Positions 31,601 through 38,969 of a stretch of 38,969 bases of DNA are shown piece after piece. Location: NCBI GenBank assembly GCA_004352715.1, contig SCFE01000058.1:834823-873791 (forward strand), read 5' to 3'. Within the stretch, counting starts at the first letter, position 1. Each line of letters opens with the position of its first letter. The notes below the pieces were generated by a model. That model made no database searches. It had not been told where the DNA came from and was given only the letters and a program-made list of their open reading frames with translations. Both the position numbers and the translations under genes were made by a program. The stretch comes from Hofstenia miamia. Its lineage: Eukaryota > Xenacoelomorpha > Acoela.

Positions 31601-32649
31601 CATTAATAAGTTATGAATAATTGGATTGACAAAAATTTTAAACTATATCCTTTCAGCCTATTAATCAATTTATTAACGTAGAGAAAAGTGTTACAAAATG
31701 TATGCGTACTTATACTGCATATTATTGTGTTGCATATATTTTGGATTGCTTGCTGTGGAATTTTCTCTGACAATCTAATAAGGGCCTATAAATATGAATA
31801 ATATATTTTCTATTGAATTACCTATTATATCATAGTGAAATCAACTTTTTCTCAATGTGCCTGGGTCAGATAAAAGTACTAGGGTTCATTTATTTGATTA
31901 CACATTAAAGTTAGAAGTTTATTTTATTGCCGCATAATTATTTTAATGTGAAAAATTCAATTTTTATAAAAAGAGTGTACGATTTACTGTCAGGTAAATT
32001 CCAAAAAAAGAATTTTTTGTAATTTCTAATGCATGGAATATGCCCGTAACTTTGGAAATTGAAAGTAGGCAGTAATTTTGCACCTGTTTCAAACGAACTA
32101 ATTGTATTAATATTAGATAATTATTTTGCTCAGTAATTTTAAAGCTCAATGCAGAGTTACGCTCACAAAGAGAACTAAGGCTTAGTTTTCCGAACTTTTT
32201 CTATATAGTATCATTACATTACGAGGATGGTATTTAATAAATTTTTCATGGCACAGAAAAAAAGTATTTGAGTAATTTATTCCCAATGAAAACCAACAGC
32301 AATTTTTACATAATGAATTAATTCTTCACGTTGTTGAAGCTACTATTAACATCACAAATGAATCAGAATAGTTTCAGCATTCCAATTAGTATTGCAAGGA
32401 CAACAGAATTTTGCTTACTATGAATATTAAAAATTCTAATGAAATTGTAATTGATTTCAAATGTACTACCTGATTGTATGATAAGCAGTAATTGTCATAG
32501 TATCTAATTTTGTGACCAGAATCAACTTCTCCATACTTCAAAATTTCCTTCCCACGTTTCATTCTTTTATCCAAATTGGATTTTTCATCCAGTGCTCCAC
32601 TTATAGAAGTGAAAAGAAATGCACTCAAAACTCCATGAAGTCTTTTCAT
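28489..32649 (-). CDS. EXOG: Mitochondrial EXOG-like 5' exo/endonuclease, four exons
   Basis: Four exons (32649-32470, 29735-29463, 29013-28826, 28684-28489) join in one frame of 837 nt, 278 aa plus stop, with all introns GT-AG. The product is a DNA/RNA non-specific (beta-beta-alpha-metal) nuclease of the EndoG/EXOG family. EXOG is a mitochondrial inner-membrane 5' exonuclease in DNA repair. Residues 1-20 (MKRLHGVLSAFLFTS) look like a basic-hydrophobic targeting or anchor segment. The catalytic motif is SGWSRGHMA with His114, and the metal-binding Asn lies in VPQDFDNNN (~145). SRGH rather than DRGH and the QDFDNN block point to EXOG rather than EndoG. The C-terminus CSVETCNLQPF matches the EXOG wing end (CSVDTC). 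It is shorter than human EXOG (368 aa) at both ends. The frame is intact. Confidence 0.92.
28826..29013 (-). CDS. EXOG: EXOG-like nuclease exon 3
   Basis: 188 nt, phase 0 to phase 2, donor GTAAAA. It encodes IEYFCKSLCGKYSDVRIVSG and on to YEVIGNNNVHVPTHLFKVVL. VSGPLWLP and VPTHLFKV are standard EndoG/EXOG core strands. Confidence 0.9.
29463..29735 (-). CDS. EXOG: EXOG-like nuclease exon 2 (catalytic)
   Basis: 273 nt, phase 0 at both ends, acceptor tttttAG, donor GTAAAA. It begins RTKTPSWVSEHL, the family's P-x-WVLEH block, carries the SRGHM catalytic motif and the NVVPQDFDNNNYFWN metal-site helix, and ends at WNK. Confidence 0.92.
29736..32469. other. Long first intron of the EXOG-like gene
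   Basis: 2.7 kb, AT-rich, no exon recognised. It holds the 206-bp hAT-type MITE at 31277-31482. A plus-strand open frame at 30455-30685 is hydrophobic but matches nothing I know and has no supporting context. Confidence 0.6.
31277..31482. mobile_element. 206-bp hAT-type MITE with perfect 8-bp target duplication
   Basis: Ends CAGGGTTGTACTC at left and GAGTACAACCCTG at right, a perfect 13-bp terminal inverted repeat, with gtgctagc directly repeated at 31269-31276 and 31483-31490. The CAGGG terminus and the 8-bp duplication are diagnostic of hAT-type mobilisation. There is no coding capacity. The perfect repeats suggest a fairly recent insertion. Confidence 0.93.
32470..32649 (-). CDS. EXOG: EXOG-like nuclease exon 1
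   Basis: 180 nt, start ATG at 32649, ending in phase 0 at SYNQ with donor GTAGTA. It encodes the targeting segment and the first conserved strand (ILKYGEVDSG, then YYDNYCLSYNQ), which aligns with the family's LSYDQ block. No in-frame alternative Met lies upstream before a stop. Confidence 0.88.
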
Positions 32650-33942
32650 ATTTCTAAATTAAGAAGTTTAGAAAATAATTCTTAGATAGTGAAATTTGGA
32701 ATTATGTGTCATTTTGAAAGAACATCACTATCTCAATGACGCTATGATATTCTTTGAATTGGCGTTATACAGTACTTGTTAAACATTTTGTAAAAATAAA
32801 TGATATCAATATTTTAAACATTTCACTGTAATAATTTCTTAACTAAGATGAAACAGCAGAACAAGTATCTGTATGGTGCTACTAGGCGACATAAATACAA
32901 GCCCGCTCTCGGATTGGAACATCTCATAGCGTCATCACATCAATTTCTGTAAATTTGTTGATGTCATGACTCTCCTTTGTTCCTGTTTTGTTTTTTTATA
33001 CATTCATTTGTCGTCGCCACACCTGCTCCTACGTACACCCCTCAAGTTTTGTGTTCATTATGCTTACTTTAGTATTTGTTTTTTTAACCCTTTAAGGTGC
33101 TTTATTTTGAAGCGTGGCTAGCACTCTCTCCTTTTTTGCACCTTTTGTTTTAATTGTCTTTAAATAAGCATTTTTATTCTTTTAAAAGCCGTCTAGCACA
33201 CGTTTAGAATACGCTTAGAAGACCAACCATGTTTATAGAACCATTAAGAATTCACAACGGCATATTACTGGAATACCATTTAATAAATTTTCAATATTCT
33301 GCTATGAGCAGACAAAACTGCATTATACAGGATAGATAATGCTGCATATAGCTATTGAGCACCCACAGTAACGATGACATTTCCTTACAACAGTAAAAAT
33401 CATAATTTTATAATTCTGAAATAATCGTCCTGTGCTCAAAATGTCCTAGTTTATATTCTTCAACAATGTGCAAAAATTTAGCGTATAATAAAATTAAATT
33501 GAAAATTTTATTTCTAAATAAATTTAAAAACAATTTTCCAAAGCATCGTACTGTACTCTAAATTTTTTTTACTTGTTTTCAAGTAATATTCAATTAGCGC
33601 TACAGCTTTGCATAAATTATTCTTATAATAACGTGAATATTCAAATATTAAATGTCTAAAGCCCCGATTACACTAGTTCAACTTGTGGAATTCGTCAAGC
33701 GAATCTAGTTTACATTATTCGTGATGTTGATTTCATTTGACGAATATTACATTGAAAGCTCCTGTTTACATGATTAATCTTTGCGGATAATTATGAAACG
33801 ATATAAAAAATAATAGTCTAAAGCCAGTCATTTATTTAACACAGAAATGGCCTTTCAAAAACTGACATTGATCTCCCACATCAATGTTATATACTTGCAG
33901 ACTTGGTGTTGTTGTACCCTATATAATATTTAGTTCCATTTT
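32650..33942. other. Intergenic stretch upstream of the EXOG-like gene
   Basis: Contains the presumed promoter of the EXOG-like gene just right of 32649; no motif can be pinned. At 33654-33663 and 33816-33825 the 10-bp gtctaaagcc is directly repeated around a 152-bp block starting ccgattacact, possibly a small transposon. Confidence 0.4.
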
Positions 33943-33943
33943 C

Positions 33944-33975
<32 letters not shown>
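33943..33975. repeat. (TA)n microsatellite at Tc1 end
   Basis: The Tc1-type terminal repeat begins directly at the end of this tract, consistent with TA target preference. Confidence 0.9.
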
Positions 33976-34170
33976 GTACTGCCCAAAAGTTTGGGAACAC
34001 TTTCCAAATTTTTGTATTTAAACTAAGAAACGCAATGTAGAAACAATTTAATAACACAATGTAGAAAAAATATGATAACACCGTGTAGAAAGTAACTAGT
34101 TAATTCAGAAAAACACTAATATTTTGTATGTCCGCCATTATTGGCCAAACACGCAGCAATGCGATATATA
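33974..34170 (+). mobile_element. Tc1-like element, 5' end
   Basis: Adjoining a TA run, the sequence agtactgcccaaaagtttgg followed by gaacac is the classical Tc1-type terminal repeat. Around 34115-34150 the leader phrase ttttgtatgtccgccattat with ggccaa follows. No transposase frame remains; LINE sequence begins shortly after. Confidence 0.75.
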
Positions 34171-34189
34171 TGGTAACCTGCGGCTACTC

Positions 34190-34880
34190 ACACATCCCCT
34201 ATTCCTTTCTCGGAAGCTGTAAGACCAGTTTCAATGTTGGATATGCAAGAAGTAACACAGGTGTTGAAACATGTTTCAAACATCAAAGCGGTAGATCCAT
34301 CTGAACTTATGGCACGCACTTTTCGCATAGCTGCCAGAGAGTTAGCTACACCATATCAGGTTATTTTTCAAAGAGCAATTGATAGGGACGAGTACCCTTG
34401 GAAGAAGGGCCGCTAATGAAAATTTCTAAGCCTATAAAAATAAAAGATCTCAGACCAATCACTGTTACATCCTTTGCAGGCAAAGCGTGTCAAAAGATAA
34501 TGGAGCTTTTTGTCATTTTTACCGATGGCATGAGGGTATCACAGGAACCACCGAATAACGCTAAGATTTTAGTGAAGTACGCTGACGACACGAACTTAGT
34601 AGCAGAGGTTAAAGATAAGTCGCAATTCCAAAGTTATCAACACACAATTATATACAACACACCTTATACGTAAAGGCGAAGAAGATAAGCTGATACTCAA
34701 TGTCGATAAACTCATAGAAACGTTTTCAAAAATACCTACGTGGAAGAAGTGGCGATTTACAAGCTGGAAGTGAAAACGACAAGATATGGAAAGTCTATTC
34801 GTCCTAAGCTGTGTCGTAAAACACGTTATGCTCAAACTTATGTTTCTGCCTCAATACGAGCGTTCAACGCCAGAAATAGC
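34190..34880 (+). mobile_element. LINE fragment with internal deletion
   Basis: The plus strand reads SNIKAVDPSELMARTF (34234-34416), then KIKDLRPITVTSFAGKACQ. Without the RT palm motifs A and B it goes directly to VKYADDTNLVAEVKD (34398-34673), the catalytic YADD box. The junction after KIMELF near 34513 marks an in-frame internal deletion. The trailing part to ~34880 is broken. Confidence 0.78.
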
Positions 34881-35164
34881 AGCACTGTTCATGAGTAATT
34901 TCCTTTCAAATTTCCCTCTTTTGCATATATATATTTCGGATTTGGTAATAAATGTAATTGTTATTATTGGTGTTATATATATATATATATATAATTTATA
35001 CAAAGAGGTAAAATAGAGCATTCACAATAAGAATTTATAATGTTAGGAAAACCTTAGCCAATTGTAATCACCTTATTTTTTGCCACTGAGACTGTGCAAA
35101 AAATAATTCAATAATTCAAGAACTGCAGGACATTCAGTATCAAACCAAGAGTAAATTTTATTTT

Positions 35165-36174
35165 AGACACAGTTCATAATGCTTTTTATGGTGGTAATCA
35201 TTTCACCTTTTCGCTTAACAAATATTGTAGTGATCGCTTTAGAATTAAAATTTGTTACAAAAATTGAACCACCATTTGTAGGAATTGAAGATTTTATAAA
35301 AACCAATTTGTCTTTGAATCTAAAAGGTTTCTGCATCGATCTTTTAGAGCTCATCGTTGAAAAGTATCCCGATATTAAATATAAATTCCACCTTCTGAAA
35401 GATGGTGGATATGGAAATTTAGTGAATGGAACGTGGAAAGGAATGATAGGTGAATTGTTGCGTGGTGAAGCTGATATGAATCTCGCCGGATTGACCATAT
35501 CGTCTTTAAGACAACAGTACGTAAGATTTACGAAACCATTTATGGATGCAAATCTTGGATTTGTTTTGAAATCTGTTCAAAATAAAATCAGTTGGTATGG
35601 CTATATGAATGAATCTGACTTTAATCTCTGGGTTTTACAGATGATATCCCTTATACGCTTTTCTGAATGCACTTCAATCATAGATTGCATAATGAATACA
35701 ATTTCTGTCCTGTCTACTCAGGGTCCTGTCATAAATCCAAAAAATGCTGCAGGTAAAGTAATGTGTACATTTTTATGGCTGTTTTCTCTAATGTTTGTAA
35801 TTTACTTCACTGCAAAACTGACCGCAAATTTAACGACTCAAAGTTTACAATCTCGGCCTAATTTTATCGAAGATTTATTGAAATACCCCGAATACTCGTT
35901 CGGTACAACCAAAAACGGTGCTGTTTATTCAGCATTTGCAAATACTCAGTATAGAGCATTTGAAATGTTTTATAGTATTATGCACAACTCTATTTGGCCA
36001 TTTTTAATGTCGCATATCTTAACAAAACCATGTGATCTTGATATGATTTTTCTACACAAAGTCCAAAGACTGGGGGTGGATATGGTTTGGCCTTTAGACG
36101 TGAAAATATTTCTATTGAACAAATGTTTTCAATCAGAATCATTGAGGTTCATGAAACTGGTCAGCTTTCAGTAA
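35165..36174 (+). pseudogene. Ionotropic glutamate receptor-like gene, main exon, frameshifted
   Basis: A 331-codon frame from ATG 35179 encodes the S1 lobe (KFVTKIEPPFVG; GFCIDLLELIVEKYP; WKGMIGELLRGEADMNLAGL) with the ligand-carboxylate Arg at residue 111 (LTISSLRQ). FTKPFMD follows, then a pore segment (MNTISVLSTQGP), TM3 (about 193-219, FTAKLTANLT for the usual SYTANL) and the start of S2 (FGTTKNGAVYSAF). The TM1 region is much too short. After PCDLD (~36035) the frame goes wrong: the expected S2 end (KTGGGYGLAF, then QMFSIRIIEVHETGQLS) is in another frame from about 36042 to 36170. A possible acceptor lies just before 35167. No amino-terminal domain is seen upstream. Family is certain, subtype not. 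Confidence 0.85.
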
Positions 36175-36272
36175 TAACGTAGATCCCTATTTCTCCTACT
36201 GTACTTACATATGTTTTAAACATGTAAATTTAAATATAATTTATAATGCAATTAAGATTATTTTATATTGAG

Positions 36273-36482
36273 TCATCGTTGGTTGGAAGACCGCAATGAA
36301 TGTCTAGAATCTAATGCGGACAAAGAAGCCTATAATCATCGTATTTCTTTAATTCAAACAGCAGGCGTATATTCGTCATTCTTTTTGTCGGAGTAATTTT
36401 TGATGTGTTTGCTAAGATGATCGAAATAATGAGAAGATTGGTGCCGCATTTTAAAGAAAGATTTTTCATTATAACAAAATAA
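36273..36482 (+). pseudogene. Ionotropic glutamate receptor-like gene, TM4 exon, frameshifted
   Basis: After about 100 bp of non-coding sequence the plus strand reads HRWLEDRNECLESNADKE, then ISLIQTAGVY, equivalent to the KWW...C segment leading into TM4. At about 36370 the frame shifts and the TM4 helix continues as IFVILFVGVIFDVFAKMIEI, ending at a stop near 36482. A candidate donor GTAATA at 36171 and acceptor at 36271-36272 exist, but their phases (0 and 2) do not match. An intron is present, so this is not a processed retrocopy. Confidence 0.7.
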
Positions 36483-37464
36483 TGTAAACACTATTGAAAA
36501 ATCTTTTTGTATGTTTGATACTAGACTTATAATTTATGAAGTTGAAAATATTTAGGGGCGCTTCAAAAATATGTCAAATGCCAATATCAAAAAAGTATTA
36601 GATCTAGTCAGTCAGATTTATTGACTACATGATAATTAACTTATTACTTTAGTCCTTTTTGTAGTTTATATAATTGAGATACTACATCGAACTTCATCAA
36701 GAGTTCAATAATTCGCAATGCAATCAATGTCAAGGTGTTGCTATGTAATGGCGTTCACAATTACGATGTATCATGGACGCACTTCCAATTGATGATTAAA
36801 AGTCAATCTTCAGAAAAATCATGAGTGAATTAGAACATTATTTCACTACCTCTATTCTAATTAATATTTTGATAAATTTCCAAAAATGGTAATGTTAACG
36901 AATTTCTCAATTATTTAAGGACCAGTATAATTCATAAGAATTTATAGAAGAGAAGAATAATGATAAACTGAATTCTTATATAACAAAAACAAGCTTGGGT
37001 TTTTTTAAATCACTGCATCAAAGACCACAATAGCATAAAATTTTATAGAACTTCTAATTTATACTGTGATTCAAAATAAAACTATTCACCAACTCTTATA
37101 ACCTTTAGAGAGCCTATAAAATGTGTTTAAAGTGCCAAGAGGAAAACAAGGATTTTAACAGAACTTCAGAAATTATTTTATTCTGATATATATATATATA
37201 TATAGTAATAAATTTTATTTTAAGCTACCAATACAGTAAACTACACTAAAAACTATAGAACAAAAAAAGATAATATAATTAATAACAGGAATAATATCTA
37301 TCAGGGAAGATGGTCTTTGATGAGAATAATTTCGGGAATTGTTTTTCTTAATTTTGATGTTGCGTAATCAGTTCCTTTGCTGTTGAATTGTTTTAGTGGA
37401 TATTTTTAGAGTTTTCGATGTGTTGATGTAATGCTTTGTCTTTTGCTTTAATGATGTTAAAAAG

Positions 37465-37508
<44 letters not shown>

Positions 37509-37544
37509 AGAAAAGAAGTATACTGTTGTGCTCTTATACAACCA
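36483..37544. other. Stretch without recognised gene
   Basis: About 1.1 kb of AT-rich sequence with two TA runs (37186-37204, 37468-37508). No domain or exon was recognised on either strand. Confidence 0.45.
37468..37508. repeat. (TA)n microsatellite
   Basis: About 40 bp of TA with one interruption, upstream of the Tc1 transposase fragment. Confidence 0.95.
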
Positions 37545-37925
37545 CAATAAATTGACATTTTGAGAAATTTTTTCTAAATTGAAGATTCCAAAATCTACTG
37601 TTTGTAACATCATCAAAAAGTGGAAGAAAACTGAATCAGTTAAAGACCCAAGAGCTGGAAACATTGGCAGAAAGCGCATATCTGACAATTAAGAAGAGAG
37701 AATTCTGTGTAAGCTGGGATGAACTAACCGCCACTTATCATGCTCTGAGTTTGCTAAGCAGTGGGAACTTTCTCAGGTTCCGAAGCAAGCAGAAAGACTA
37801 TGGCCAGAAGGCTAAAGTAGGCTGGCCTCAATTAAAATGAGCCAGGGAACATAAAAACAGGGCCGTAGAAGATTGGCACAAAGTAATATTCAGTAATAAG
37901 AGCACCGTAAACATAGATTGTCACA
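37545..37925 (+). pseudogene. Tc1-like transposase, N-terminal half, broken
   Basis: The plus strand reads a helix-turn-helix segment (PKSTVCNIIKKWKKTESV, then KDPRAG and GRKRISDN) and, after stops, further Tc1 blocks: EERILCKLG, EFAKQWELSQVPKQAERLW and AREHKNRAVEDWHKVIFSN. The second catalytic region, normally FSDES, reads FSNKS, so its Asp is lost. The third catalytic region and the terminal repeats are missing. A dead fragment. Confidence 0.82.
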
Positions 37926-38093
37926 AAAGTAACTCCATCTCAAGAAATTTGAATCATTTTAATTGCACACCACTAAACGAAGGAAAACAAAATTGATTTG
38001 CTTCAAAATAAGTGTTGTGCGATAATTCAATTTGCAAGCTCATTACATGCATTACAACAAAGTGAAATAACGCGATTTAAACAAGAAGGCTTA

Positions 38094-38445
38094 TACCCCG
38101 TTTACACGTGACATGAGACATGCATGTCTTGTGTTTTCAATGAGCGAATGTCACGTCTAAACACCCAAAACACGCGACATTCAACCACTCAAGTAGAGCA
38201 CTTGAAAAACATTCGAATATCAAAAGATTTTGATTTTCTCGAGTGTCTTATGTCTTGTGTCACTGTGTAAACACCCAAAACATGAGACATGCATGTTTTC
38301 GAATCAAATTAATTACCAATTGTATAGCGATTTAACACAAATTAAAACAATTTTCCTAATCAAAGTTAACTACTAAATTGATCATATTTATAGCCGAAAT
38401 TATTGTGATGTGTTTAATGAAATCTTGATTTTTTGCATTTTGTTT
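38094..38445. repeat. Dispersed repeat, copy 2 (inverted partner of 11157-11507)
   Basis: Begins taccccgtttacacgtgaca and runs to the ttcattaaacacatc-like end (complement), matching 11157-11507 in reverse orientation along its whole length with few differences. It contains two further imperfect repeats of acacccaaaaca-tgagacatgc. No coding capacity. Confidence 0.8.
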
Positions 38446-38715
38446 AGTACTAAATAATTAAATATATTCTATGTGAGTAAAATTGTTATGCTTTTGATTG
38501 GAATAGAGAATAAGTAAATGTGAAAAAATTGAGATCTCAGTTATGTTTATGTAGCATTGACGTACTTGGAATTGAAACAAAACCAAACCCCAAAGCAACC
38601 TAATTATTTCAAGTAGAATAATTAACAGTGTCTGACCCGTAGGAAGAATGTCCATTTTCAAATCAATTTTTAAATTAACAGAGTATAAGCTCTGCGATCC
38701 ATATTTAACAGTAGC

Positions 38716-38856
38716 ATGACTGATGGTTTAGAATCAAAGTTGATAGAGGCAGTGAGGCAACAGCCTTTTTTATGGGATGTCTCGATTCCTGTTATAAGAA
38801 CAGGGATCTAAAAAAGAAAACCTTTCCAGAAATTGCAACAGATTTAGGCACTAAAT
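38716..38856 (+). pseudogene. MADF-domain gene, first exon, with frameshift
   Basis: ATG at 38716 gives MTDGLESKLIEAVRQQPFLW, then DVS. After a frame change near 38785 the pattern continues as SCYKNRDLKKKTFPEIATDL, with GTK before a donor GTAAGT at 38857. LIEAV-x3-P-LWD, Y-x-NRD and the EIA-x2-LG end are the hallmarks of the MADF DNA-binding domain (Myb/SANT-like; found in Adf-1-type regulators and Harbinger-derived proteins). The remainder lies outside the window. The frameshift suggests a pseudogene, a fossil transposon gene or an assembly error. Confidence 0.78.
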
Positions 38857-38969
38857 GTAAGTCTTAATATTATTTCTTTGCGATATTCTGTGTTAAATGA
38901 TTGAAATCTTAAAATTTTGCGATTTGAAATTATATACATAAAAACATTATTAATGATTAGTTCTGTGCG

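Noticed and set aside
35163-35498. Minus-strand 111-codon frame
   Set aside because: Antisense shadow of the glutamate receptor S1 domain.
35165-36174. Processed (intronless) retrocopy of a glutamate receptor
   Set aside because: The TM4 segment lies downstream after an intron-like gap and there is no poly-A tail or target duplication.
37368-37688. Minus-strand 106-codon frame with Tyr-Ile repeats
   Set aside because: The repeats are a translated TA microsatellite and the rest is antisense to the Tc1 transposase.

Overview
This is AT-rich animal DNA, roughly 70% A+T by eye. The evidence is split genes with GT-AG introns, calcium-binding EGF exons flanked by phase-1 introns, a mitochondrial EXOG-type nuclease gene, an ionotropic glutamate receptor remnant and many metazoan transposon families (Ty3/gypsy, LINE, Penelope, Tc1, hAT-type MITEs). 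The texture suits an invertebrate such as a cnidarian, but I cannot name the species. Most long open frames here are decayed transposon pieces. The real genes are in short exons.

Layout. 1-372: LINE reverse transcriptase fragment on the minus strand. 373-9218: a decayed Ty3/gypsy element on the minus strand with its 5' LTR at 7849-9218. A foreign solo LTR (4644-5755, TSD AGAT) splits its protease, and a 250-bp MITE (8131-8380) sits in its 5' LTR. 9943-26937: a minus-strand secreted-protein gene. Its signal-peptide/PAN-like exon is at 26653-26937, followed (3'-ward, to the left) by nine EGF exons. Its introns hold two Tc1 remnants, a divergent pair of Penelope ends (12950-14300), a ~350-bp dispersed repeat (11157-11507), a LINE (19027-21503) and a second, GC-richer LINE (25020-26416). 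28489-32649: a four-exon EXOG-like nuclease gene on the minus strand whose frame is continuous across all splices (278 aa), with a hAT-type MITE in its long intron. 33974-34880: a Tc1 end and an internally deleted LINE. 35165-36482: a broken ionotropic glutamate receptor gene on the plus strand. 37545-37925: a Tc1 transposase fragment. 38094-38445: an inverted copy of the 11157-11507 repeat. 38716-38856: the start of a MADF-domain gene, frameshifted, at the window edge.

How it fits together. The window holds one apparently intact gene (EXOG-like), one long EGF-repeat gene still being reshaped by exon duplication and transposon load, two broken host genes (glutamate receptor, MADF) and layered transposons whose insertion order can be partly read. 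The most informative part is the EGF array. A ~0.92-kb tandem duplication carries two EGF exons and is ~99% identical over most of its length but clearly diverged at one end. Separately, EGF exons at 9943, 10784 and 14397 share flanks in a mosaic pattern, and one of them carries a one-base insertion. No RNA gene or CRISPR array was seen.
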